Shown: positions 1 through 9,959 of the stretch, piece by piece | How the letters are laid out: every line of letters begins with the position of its first letter | Position numbering within the stretch: position 1 is the stretch's first letter | Assembly: GCA_948567375.1 (NCBI GenBank) | Contig: OX419759.1 | Coordinates: 19,622,744 to 19,686,743, forward strand | Source: Lunularia cruciata | Lineage: Eukaryota > Streptophyta > Marchantiopsida > Lunulariales > Lunulariaceae | Direction: 5' to 3' | DNA length: 64,000 bases | The notes under the pieces: model-generated | The model's database searches: none | Seen by the model: only the letters and a program-made list of their open reading frames with translations | Told to the model about the DNA's origin: nothing | Made by a program: the position numbers and the translations under genes

Positions 1-1
1 A

Positions 2-175
2 GGTGAAGATGGTGAATTGGACAAAGATGAATCCAAAGATTCATTGTCTTTGTCTTCAAGAGACTCCAAAGACAAAGTCCAAGTCAACTACTTGGAATGC
101 TACAAGGTAGAGGTTGAGGACGAAGACCCTATGACATCGTCTTGGGTGAAAATGACTTGGAGGAAGGGGGTTTGA
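2..175 (+). pseudogene. Open fragment of unrecognised acidic coding sequence
   Basis: The window opens inside a 57-codon reading frame that ends in TGA at 173-175. The translation is rich in Asp, Glu, Lys and Ser and contains the segment VQVNYLECYKVEVEDEDP. I recognise no family. It ends about 145 bp before the LTR1 copy that starts at 319, and nothing else is visible between them. It could be the end of a transposon protein or a chance frame; its true start lies outside the window. Confidence 0.25.
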
Positions 176-318
176 TTGCAGTTTGACAGGGATTAAGCCG
201 AGTAGGCCATGTTGAAGGAGTCATCAACCTTGATGACTATCAAGATGTTATCTTGACTGAAGGAAAAATCTTAGAATTTTTGAAGACAATCACTTTGGAG
301 GAGTTTGCAGGATGCACT

Positions 319-1010
319 ATGAGCCGGCCTGTCTTTCACTCAGAATGAACCTCTGATGGCTATTATGGTAGCGCACCATGGACTAAGAAGGCAAGAAACC
401 CCAACTCCATCATACTCCTCCAAGGGCTAACACTCCAAGACTCAAGACATTGCTCACTAGAGAACTCAATGAGAGAGAGATAGTTGCAAATGAAAGGATG
501 ATGAGTACCTCCTCACTCCTTGTTTATATACTTGTGAAATAGTTACATACCAAAGTTACTAATTACCATAATAACTCAATTTACTAGACTAAAAGTCAAG
601 TAAAGTCAAAAAGTAGAAAGGAATATCCATTCACATGGGTATATTCCCCTAAGCATGTGGTTTTATCTTGACCCAACCACTAAGTCAAGGATTCCTTCAC
701 ATTGGCTATCCTTGGAATAAAGAAGAATCCAAAACAAAAAGGCTTGCGGGCCCAAGAGTTCTCAACTCTTTCCTCAGAGCCAAACACCTAGGAATAATAC
801 CAAGTCAACACACTTAAATCCAAAATAGTGGTGCTCATCTTTTCTACTTCCTCTAAAGTAAGGTCCCCTCTATCTTAGCTATGACTAACTTTAGCTAACC
901 ATGACTAATATAGAACCATCCTTTATCTCTATATAAATAATATCTCTTAAGTACTTGTAATACCAAGCTAAATATCACAATACCACACACATGCACAAAT
1001 GGGTGTTACA
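319..1010 (-). repeat. LTR1 copy 1, 3' LTR of element A
   Basis: On the minus strand it starts TGTAACACCC (complement of 1001-1010) and ends GGCTCAT. It matches the paired LTRs of element B almost base for base. The sequence just outside on the plus side (1011-1023, tttacccccc...) is the complement of a G-rich polypurine tract, as expected upstream of a 3' LTR. Confidence 0.92.
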
Positions 1011-3527
1011 TTTACCCCCCGACTAAGTTTTCACTTTGTCCTCAAAGTGAAGGTCTCTCTACCTTCTATGGTACATCTTGAACTTATCATGGTTAATCCT
1101 AGCAAAGTGTCTTCCTCCCAACTCCTTGAGATCATAGGTGTAATTGCCCCACACCTTCTCCACTATGAAAGGTCCAAAGTACTTAGGCAAAAACTTCTTT
1201 TGCACTCTCTTGAATCGAATGGAATCAAACAACATTACCCAATCACCTTCTCTAAAAGTCTCCACCTTCTTCTTGCCTTGCCTCTTGTCATAGCTCTCCT
1301 TTTGTTTCCTTTGGGCTTGCTTCACTTGAACCATAGCAATTGCTCTTGCCTCTTCCAACTCCATGAGTTGATCCTTCCTTGACTTCTCTGCATCACCTCC
1401 TTGTGCTTTCTTCAATTTCCTATGAATGGTTTGGAAGGTATAAGGTAGATTCAATACCATACACCAATTGAAATGGAGAATATCTAGTAGAAGTCTTCAT
1501 GGTTGTCCTATACTCCCATAAAACTGCATGAATCCTCTTGTCCCAATGATGTTTAGCCCCCTCTATTTCTGCATCTTTCGCCAACATCATGCACAAGGTC
1601 TGATTGGTTCTCTCTGCCAAGCCATTGGAATTTGGCTTATAGGATATAGTTACTCTATGTGTGATAGAGAAATGTCGTAGCATAGCTATAGTAATGCTTC
1701 CTATAAACTCTCCTCCTCTATTAGAAACCAACTCCAAAGGGCATCCAAACTTAGTGATAATGCGTTCATAAAGAAATCTACCCACTTCATCTTCATTCTT
1801 GTCCCTCAATGGTCTAGCCTCAACCCACTTAGTAAGGTTATCAGTAACTACCACAATGTACCAATTGTTCCTTGGGGTTCTAGTAAGAAGACCTACAAAA
1901 TCAATTCCCCACTTCTCAAAAGGTCCAAGCAATGGAATTGATCTAAGTGGTGGAGTGGATGTAGACTTTCTAGCAAAAGCTTGACAAACATGACAAGTTT
2001 TGCAATAATCAAGACAATCCTTGAAAATCCCTCTCCAATGGTAACCTGCATCTAGAATCTTGAAAGCAGTCACCTTTCCTGCAAAGTGTCCTCCACATAC
2101 TAAACCTTCATGAAACTCCTTAATGAGTAGGATAGACTCTTCCTTACCCACTGCTCTTCGAAGTAGACCATCTGCTCCTTGGTGAAAAAGAATATCCTCC
2201 ACCATTGTGTAAGGTCTAGATCTTGTTGCAAGGGCCTTCCTCTCCCAAGCATGCATCCCTTTTGGATAGTTACCTCTTATTACAAAATCCACAATCTCCT
2301 TGTACTCCATTGGAACCTCTTGAGTGATTGAGATTGTCATGAGCTCCTCATCCGGGAAGGAATCATCCACTAGCTCATCTCCATCATGATCATAGGCTCT
2401 AGATAACAAATCAACATTTACATGTTTCTTTCCTAGCCTATCCTCAATGGTGTAGTCATACTCAGACAAGAGTATCATCCACCTTGCTAGTCTCCCTTCA
2501 ACATTAGGCTTGTTGAAGATGTACTTCAAAGCCTTGTGATCCGTGACAATGGTGGCTTTCCCTCCAATCAAATAGTGTCTAAACTTCTTGAGACCAAAGA
2601 TCACTGCCAACCCTTCTCTCTCCGTGACAGAGTAGTTCTTCTCTGCTGAAACCATCTGCCTAGTAGCATAAGCTATTGGATGATCATGCCCATCTCGGTC
2701 TAATTGACTAAGAGTACATCCTATAGCTACATTAGAAGTATCAGTGTAGAGGATGAAAGGCTTACTCCAATTAGGTTTAGCAAGAATTGGAGCTACAACA
2801 AGGGATTGCTTGAGCTCCTCAAAAGCTTTGAGAGCCTCCTTGTCCTCCAAAATCACCATGTAATCTACACCCTTCTTCATGTAGATGGTCAATGCATAAG
2901 CCTTATTGGAAAATGAGAAGATGAACCTCCTATAGTATACAACCATCCCCAAGAATTGGCATCACTTTGTCAAGCTTGAAGAGAATGGAAGGTCTGAGAT
3001 TTTCCTCACCTTCTCAAGATCAACTGCTATTCCATCCTTGGAGGTGATGTGCCCCAAAAGTAGACCTTCTTCACATCCAAAAATGCACTTCTTTGGGTTG
3101 AGTGATGCATTTGCCTCATCCAAGCGTTGCAAGACTTTGATTAGTTGCTCAAAGTGCTCCTCCTTGCTCCCATAGACACAAAAGTCATCAATGAAGTCTC
3201 TCACAAATTTCCCAATGAAAGGTTCAAATACCTTGTTCATGAACCGTTGGAATGTGGCTGGAGCATTGCAAAGCCCAAAAGGCATGACCTTGAAAGCGTA
3301 AGTTCTCCAAGGTGTGGTGAATGTGGTGAGTTGTTGATGCTCTGGTGCAATCTTGATTTGGTTATATCCACTATAACCATCTCCAAAACTATACATCTCA
3401 TGACCTGCAACCTCCTCCAAGATCTCATTAATGAATGGCAATGGGTAGTAGTCCTTCTTGGTAATAGCATTGAGCTTCTTGTAATCCACACATACCCAAA
3501 GCGTACCATTCTTTTTCTTCACAATGT
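319..3527 (-). mobile_element. Element A: truncated Ty3/gypsy retrotransposon (3' LTR plus RT-RNase H-integrase)
   Basis: In minus-strand order this is part of a reverse transcriptase, RNase H, integrase and a 3' LTR. It is closely similar along its length to element B (6413-14240). The match stops at about 3527, inside the RT N-terminal part, where B carries on into the RT fingers and gag. No 5' LTR, gag or protease of A is present, so the element was truncated by a deletion or rearrangement. The next 700 bp are unrelated to B. Confidence 0.85.
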
Positions 3528-3549
3528 CACGCCATTTGTAGTTCCGCAT
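1059..3549 (-). pseudogene. pol: Broken gypsy pol of element A (RT, RNase H, integrase)
   Basis: Three pieces read toward lower coordinates: 3549-2962 (RT), 2952-1420 (end of RT, RNase H, integrase) and 1460-1059 (integrase C-terminus). The RT has the catalytic FIDDF box and MPFGLCNAPATFQRFMN. RNase H shows LYTDTSN and TDHKALKYIF. Integrase shows the HHCC zinc site (CHVCQ), GIDFVGL and NGLAERTN. The first two pieces share a frame and are split by a TGA at about 2959-2961. The third is shifted by a deletion of about 20 bp near 1445, relative to element B, with ggta on both sides of the lost stretch. The middle integrase catalytic Asp is Asn here (VSNRGGEF, against VSDRGGEF in B). This copy cannot encode active enzymes. 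The plus-strand open frames over this region are its shadows. Confidence 0.93.
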
Positions 3550-4247
3550 CTAGATGCTCGGACACTGGAGTTCCAGTGATAGTAGTTAGAGTTATTTCAA
3601 TAGTATCTCAGAGACTACTTTCCGACGGTCAGATTTGGTGTTTGGGGTACTGACTTCACGATGGGTCCCACCGTCACTTTGCACCGTTTGCACCGTCGAG
3701 TGTGCAGTCAGCGGGACCGTTAGGGTTTCAGGGCTAGCTCGAGTCCAGGGGTATAGTTTCGAAGGTGAGCTCCAGAGAGCTCACTTCTCTGATGTTGAGC
3801 CTTTGAGTTCCTGGCTATGGTGGACAGAGGCCGGCGAGCGTCACCTGGATTCTCTATGCTTGAGTGGGTGTGGCTTGACTGTAATCAGTGCCCAGTTGTT
3901 TGCAGTTTATAGAGTGACAGATCAAGTACTGATCTGAGTTGAGTTGAGTTGAGAGTGTTAAGCAATCTGATTACATCAAAGAAGTGAAGTCAGGGGGAAA
4001 TCGGGTGTAGGAACGTTGAGTGTTGGTGGTATCTCCAAGCTCGGTGGATCGTGGTAGCTCGATTCAGGTTCTGTGTTTCCCTAGTGTGCAGAAGCTCGTG
4101 TAGTTGATGCAAATTTGGCAGTTAGGCGGACGGTGTGCGGAAGCGCTGGCCAAATTTCAAGCAAAGAAGGAGCAATTTCAAGCAGTGTTGTGATTTTGAG
4201 CTCAGGAGGTGAAGGTAGGACCAATTTGCTACGAGTTGGGCTCAGAG
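3528..4247. other. GC-richer segment, possible U3/leader of an LTR2-type LTR
   Basis: This stretch has no gene I recognise. It is richer in G and C than its surroundings, with repeated CACCGT words at 3679-3704 and a (GTTGA)n run at about 3936-3953. It runs directly into the LTR2 segment at 4248, so it may be the upstream part of a divergent LTR2-family LTR. This rests on position only. A 100-codon plus-strand frame at 3635-3937 has no recognisable motif and is not called. Confidence 0.35.
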
Positions 4248-4734
4248 CTTGGTCTTCATTCTGTGTGTTTGATCCTCAGTGAAGTGCAATTGAAGCAATG
4301 CCTTGACAGATCTGAGAGGAATTGTAGTGTTGGTAGTATTTTGCATTTGTGAGTGTAGTGCAAGGTTGATGTGAAGCAATTTCAATTGAGGAAGTTGTGC
4401 CTTCAGTGGAGAGGTGGAACACAATTCTGAGGTGAAGTCATTTTGTAGTGAAGTGCCGTTTTTGGGAGACCCTGAATCATCATAATCAAGATTGTTTGGA
4501 AAGATTTGATGGAGTTGTGATTAAGGAGTGTTAATTTGTGACAAGACTACGAATCAGTGCTTGTTACTCTCTTTTGGGTGTGGATTCTACCTGAGAGACT
4601 AAAGAAGAACTCAAGAAGAACTAAAATTGTTACTTTGCTTCATATTTGGACATTTCTGACTCGTATCTCTATGGGAACAAACTTTACATACCCGATTACC
4701 GCAAAAGTGATATTTGTTGGGTTGTCACAACATG
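4248..4734 (+). repeat. LTR2 copy (R-U5 part)
   Basis: This 490-bp block matches 19262-19769 and 21960-22456 closely, starting at cttcattctgtgtgtttga and ending GGGTTGTCACAACA. The TG/CA ends and the repeated right boundary suggest the U5 end of an LTR. Right after it comes an inverted LTR1 fragment (4736). Confidence 0.75.
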
Positions 4735-4735
4735 T

Positions 4736-5075
4736 ATGCTCTATAGGGATATTAAGTTTGGTATTGCAAGTTGTGGAAAAGTATTGTCTATATGGAGTTT
4801 AGCTAAGCTTATACATGATTCACTAGAGTTAGTCCTTCCTAAGATAAAGGTGATTGTATTCTAAAGGAAAGGAAAAGAGTGAAAATCACTATTTGGTCTT
4901 CTATTGTATTGTCTTGATATTATTCCTAGTTATTTGACTTTGAGGAAGGAGTTGAAAACCCTTGGGCACATAAGCCTTGCTGGTGCGGAATTTTCTATAG
5001 TGCAAAGATAGCCCATGTGATGGAATCCTTGACTTATTTGGTAGGTGAGGATAAGACCACCTACCCATGGTCTTA
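4736..5075 (+). repeat. LTR1 fragment, opposite orientation to element A
   Basis: It matches LTR1 copy 38248-38995 from the ctctatagggatattaag word to accacctacccatgg. It begins about 30 bp inside the LTR and stops in the middle, so both ends are missing. It abuts the LTR2 end at 4734. Confidence 0.8.
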
Positions 5076-6411
5076 GGTTAGGGGTTTATATAACTAGAAG
5101 TAAACATTAAAGCATGGACCAACAAACTAATTCACAAAGTAAACACACCTAAGAAAAATCATACATATAATTAAAATATATGGTGAAAAAAAGAAAAATG
5201 GATGTGAAGATAGCATGTTTGCTACCAATGGAGAATCATTGTTTTGCAAATTGCATTGAGTTTGGTACAAGAAAAACCTTTGGTACAAGAACAATCAAGA
5301 ACAAGAACTCTCTGGTAGAAGAATCCAATCTGGAAGAACCCTTAATTTTTCCTACTTAGATTGATTAGAGCATGCTCCATCAATGTCCTTCACCTCTCAC
5401 ACATCTCATCTTAAGCATTTTTTATTCACCTTCACCACTCTTTACCCACTTAAAATGCCTTTTTAATCTCTACTATCTGCGTTCAACAATTCCTCCAAAT
5501 TTCTCCATCTCTATGATGATGATGTGCCATTTAGAACTTGATAATTTGGTTATTGCTCTCCTGCTATAAACCTGCATATATACTCCGTATTCCAATCTGC
5601 TGTAATTTCCTCCTTTTTTTTCTCTTCGTCTTGATTGAGCAAAATCCTGACGTCCAAATCAGAATCCACTATTCTGTAATTAGTGTCCTAGCCCAGGTCC
5701 AACCAGTCAGTCTTGTAAGGAGAGGGAAGAGCACTATTACCACTGCCAGCATCTCTTACAAAAGGTCTATGAGGGCTCGATTTCTGCTCAATTGGTAATC
5801 AGAGTACCACTACCACCATTGTAAGTGCATATGGATGTACTTTGCCACTTAGCATTGTGACAATGTCATGGATACACAAAGTGCAATATCACTTACTTGG
5901 TTCACATCCCTATGCTATTTGGTCAGATCTATAGATCAGACTCAACTATCAATTAGGGATTTACCCTCTATGTCCTTTCCTTGTATGGCTTGATGGGTCT
6001 TCCCGTGCTTCTTATTATGACGTGTGGTTGCCTAAAAGAAACTAAAAATAGATAAAAATATATATAAAAGCTATTAGGGATTCATGATAATTATGACTAG
6101 TTCATTTTTATATAGCATAGCTTTTTATCCTTTCTATATAAGAAAAAAAAGAGGCAACCACATAAAAGCACTCAAGACCCATTTAAGAATAAACCAAATT
6201 TGGCAACTGGATTTAATGATTTGCCAAGTTTCCAAATAGACCTAACACATTTCTTTTAACATGATGCAACATGTTGTTGTGTTGTTGTTTGCATAGCCCG
6301 TAAAAAAGTGACATCATTTTTATCTCCACATTAGTGGGGTAGGTTGTCTGCAAGATCCAACGGATGAGATCCTACCATGTGATTAATCTATGTACATGTA
6401 TGTGATTGGTC
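5076..6411. other. AT-rich interval without recognisable gene
   Basis: I see no coding motif, RNA gene or element end here. Short frames at 5372-5569 and 5538-5798 have no recognisable domain. A stretch at about 5965-6010 resembles 32215-32265 (ttatgtcttatccttgtacgg type words), so at least part of it is dispersed repeat. The last 100 bp give the left flank of element B. Confidence 0.5.
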
Positions 6412-6412
6412 T

Positions 6413-7102
6413 GTGAGCCAACCTATCTCTCACTCAGGATGAACCTCTGATGGCTATTATGGTAGCGCACCATGGACTAAGAAGGCAAGGAACCCCAACT
6501 CCATCATACTCCTCCAAGGCTAACACTCCAAGACTCAAGACATTGCTCACTAGAGAACTCAATGAGAGAGAGATAGTTGCAAATGAAAGGATGATGAGTA
6601 CCTCCTCACCCCTTGTTTATATACTTGTGAAATAGTTACGTACCAAAGTTACTAATTACCGTAGTAACTCAAGTTACTAGACTAAAAGTCAAGTAAAGTC
6701 AAAAAGCAGAAAGGAATATCCATTCACATGGGCATATTCCCCTAGGCATGTGATCTTATCTTGACCCAACCACTAAGTCAAGGATTCCTTCACATGGGCT
6801 ATCCTTGGACTAAAGAAGAATCCAAAACAAAAAGGCTTGCGGGCCCAAGAATTCTCAACTCTTCCTCAAAGCCAAACACCTAGGAATAATACCAAGTCAA
6901 CACACTAAAATCCAAAATAGTAGTGCTCATCTTTTCTACTTCCTCTAAAGTAAGGTCCCCTCTATCTTAGCTATGACTAACTTTAGCTAACCATGACTAA
7001 TATAGAACCATCCTTTATCTCTATATAAATAATATCTCTTAAGTACTTGTAATACCAAGCTAACTATCACAATACCACACACATGCACAAATGGGTGTTA
7101 CA
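6413..7102 (-). repeat. LTR1 copy 2, 3' LTR of element B
   Basis: It runs from TGTAACACCC (complement of 7093-7102) to GGCTCAC on the minus strand, about 690 bp, and differs from 13550-14240 at about 1.2% of positions by hand count. On the plus strand it contains a 61-codon open frame (6450-6635) that also occurs at 13587 and 60670. This is a by-product of LTR similarity and is antisense to the element. Confidence 0.95.
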
Positions 7103-7111
7103 TTTACCCCC
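7103..7111 (-). promoter_or_regulatory. Polypurine tract of element B
   Basis: The minus strand reads GGGGGTAAA directly before the 3' LTR start TGTAACACCC. This is the usual place for plus-strand DNA priming in LTR retrotransposons. The tract is short and contains one T. Element A has the equivalent at 1011-1020. Confidence 0.65.
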
Positions 7112-7150
7112 GGACTAAGTTTTCACTTTGTCCTCAAAGTGAAGGTCTCT

Positions 7151-9952
7151 CTACCTTCTATGGTACATCTTCAACTTATCATGCTTAATCCTATCAAAGT
7201 GTCTTCCTCCCAACTCCTTGAGATCATAGGTGTAATTTCCCCACACCTTCTCCACTATGAAAGGTCCAAAGTACTTAGGCAAAAACTTCTTTTGCACTCT
7301 CTTGAATCGAATGGAATCAAACAACATTACCCAATCACCTTCTTTGAAAGTCTCCACCTTCTTCTTGCATTGCCTCTTGTCATAGCTCTCCTTTTTTTTC
7401 CTTTGGGCTTGCTCCACTCGAACCATAGCAACTGCTCTTGCCTCTTCCAACTCCATGAGTTGATCCTTCCTTGACTTCTCTGCATCACCTCCTTGTGCTT
7501 TCTTCAATCTCCTATGAATGCTTTGGAAGGTAAGAAGATCAAAGTGAATAGGTAAGGTAGACTCAATACCATACACCAATTGAAATGGAGAATATCCGGT
7601 GGAAGTTTTCATGTTTGTCCTATACTCCCACAAAATTGCATGAATCCTCTTGTCCCAATGATGTTTAGCCTCCTCCATTTCTACATCTTTGGCCAACATC
7701 ATGCACAAGGTCTGATTGGTTCTCTCTGCCAAGCCATTGGAATTTGGCTTATAGGATGTAGTTACTCTATGTGTGATAGAGAAATGTCGTAGCATGGCTA
7801 TAGTAATGCTTCTTGTAAACTCTCCTCCTCTATCAGAAACCAACTCCAAAGGGCATCCAAACCTAGTGATAATGCGTTCATAAAGAAATCTACCCACTTC
7901 ATCTTCATTCTTGTCCCTCAATGGTCTAGCCTCAACCCACTTGGTAAGGTAATCAGTAACTACCACAATGTACCGATTGTTCCTTGGGGTTCTATTGAGA
8001 GGACCTACAAAATCAATTCCCCACTTCTCAAAAGGTCCTAGCAATGGAATTGATCTAAGTGGTGGAGTGGATGTAGACTTTCTAGCAAAAGCTTGACAAA
8101 CATGACAAGTTTTGCAATAATCAAGACAATCCTTGAAAATCCCTCTCCAATGGTAACCTGCATCTAGAATCTTGAAAGCAGTCACCTTTCCTGCAAAGTG
8201 TCCTCCACATACTAAACCTTCATGAAACTCCTTTATGAGTAGGATAGACTCTTCCTTACCCACTGCTCTTTGAAGTAGACCATCTGCTCCTTGGTGAAAA
8301 AGAATATCCTCCACCATTGTGTAAGGTCTAGATCTTCTTGCAAGGGCCTTCCTCTACCTAGCATGCATTCCTTCTGGATAGTTACCTCTTGTCACAAAAT
8401 CCACAATCTCCTTGTACTCCATTGGAACCTCTTGAGTGACTGAGATTGTCATGAGCTCCTCATCCGGGAAGGAATCATCCACTGGCTCATCTCCATCATG
8501 ATCATAGGCTCTAGATAATAAATCAGCATTTGCATGTTTCTTTCCTGGCCTATCTTCAATGGTGTAGTCATACTCAGACAAGAGTATCATCCACCTTGCT
8601 AGTCTCCCTTCAACAGTAGGCTTGTTGAAGATGTACTTCAAAGCCTTGTGATCCGTGACAATGGTGGCTTTCCCTCCAATCAAGTAGTGTCTAAACTTCT
8701 TGAGACCAAAGATCACTGCCAACCCTTCTCTCTCCGTGACAGAGTAGTTCTTCTCTACTAAAACCATCTGCCTAGTAGCATAAGCTATTGGATGATCATG
8801 CCCATCTTGGTCTAATTGACTAAGTGTGCATCCTATAGCTACACTAGAAGCATCAGTGTAGAGGATGAAAGGTTTACTCCAATCAAGTTTAGCAAGAATT
8901 GGAGCTACAACAAGGGATTGCTTGAGCTCCTCAAAAGCTTTGAGAGCCTCCTTGTCCTCCAAAATCACCATGTAATCTACACCCTTCTTCATGTAGATGG
9001 TCAATGCATAAGCCTTGTTGGAAAATGAGAAGATGAACCTCCTATAGTACCCAACCATCCCCAAGAATTGGCGTAACTTTGTCAAGCTTGAAGGGAATGG
9101 AAGGTCTGAGATTTTCCTCACCTTCTCAAGATCAACTGCTATTCCATCCTTGGAGATGATGTGCCCCAAAAGTAGACCTTCTTCACATCCAAAAATGCAC
9201 TTCTTTGGGTTGAGTGATGCATTTGCCTCATCCAAGCATTGCAAGAATTTGACTAGGTGCTCAAAGTGCTCCTCCTTGCTCCCATAGACACAAAAGTCAT
9301 CAATGAAATCTCTCACAAATTTCCCAATGAAAGGTTCAAATACCTTGTTCATGAACCGTTGGAATGTGGCTGGAGCATTGCAAAGCCCAAAAGGCATGAC
9401 CTTGAAAGCGTAAGTTCCCCAAGGTGTGGTGAATGTGGTGAGTTGTTGATGCTCTGGTGCAATCTTGATTTGGTTATATCCACTATAACCATCTCCAAAA
9501 CTGTACCTCTCATGACCTGCAACCTCCTCCAAGATCTCATCAATGAATGGCAATGGGTAGTAGTCCTTCTTGGTAACAGCATTGAGCTTCTTGTAATCCA
9601 CACATACCTAAAGCTTGCCATTCTTTTTCTTCACAATGACAATTGGAGACACCCATTCTGAATTCTCCACCTCAAAGATAAATCCAGCCTCCTTGAGCTT
9701 ATCAATCTCCTCCTTCACAACCAAAGATATTGGTGGGCTAATGCGACGTTGCTTTTGGCGGATTGGTCTTGCATGTGACTCCACCTCTATCTTGTGCTCC
9801 TCCAAGGTGACTTCCTTCAAATCCTTGTAACTAAAAGCAAACACATGGATGAACTTGCGGAAAATCTCCTCAAATCTCACCTTCTCCTCCTTGGTAACAT
9901 TTGGGCCATACTTGAGGGTAGATAACCTTCTCTCTACCTCCTCAAGTGTCAA
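7151..9952 (-). pseudogene. pol: Element B pol: RT, RNase H and integrase, with two nonsense codons
   Basis: One reading frame of about 934 codons is interrupted only twice by TAG, near 9608-9610 (a Trp in element A) and near 8355-8357. RT: FIDDF catalytic box at residues about 216-220 and MPFGLCNAPATFQRFMN before it. RNase H: LYTDASSVAIG, then TDHKALKYIF. Integrase: zinc site with two His, then CHVCQ; the catalytic triad is Asp in GIDFVGP (about 647), Asp in SDRGGEF (about 707) and Glu in NGLAERTN (about 743), with 35 residues between the last two. The C-terminal part ends DKLKMYHRR 49 bp from the LTR. The frame is offset from gag-protease by one base near 9975. Reading past the gag stop suggests a single gag-pol frame broken by a one-base change. 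All catalytic residues are kept, so the damage is light and recent. Confidence 0.95.
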
Positions 9953-9959
9953 TGGTGAT

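Noticed and set aside
999-1382. 127-codon plus-strand frame, with a near copy at 7091-7474
   Set aside because: Shadow of the integrase C-terminus on the opposite strand.
3145-3579. Plus-strand frames over the RT (also 9257-9661)
   Set aside because: Shadows of the reverse transcriptase coding strand.
6450-6635. 61-codon frame repeated identically or nearly so at 13587 and 60670
   Set aside because: It lies inside LTR1 on the antisense strand. Its conservation is that of the LTR itself.
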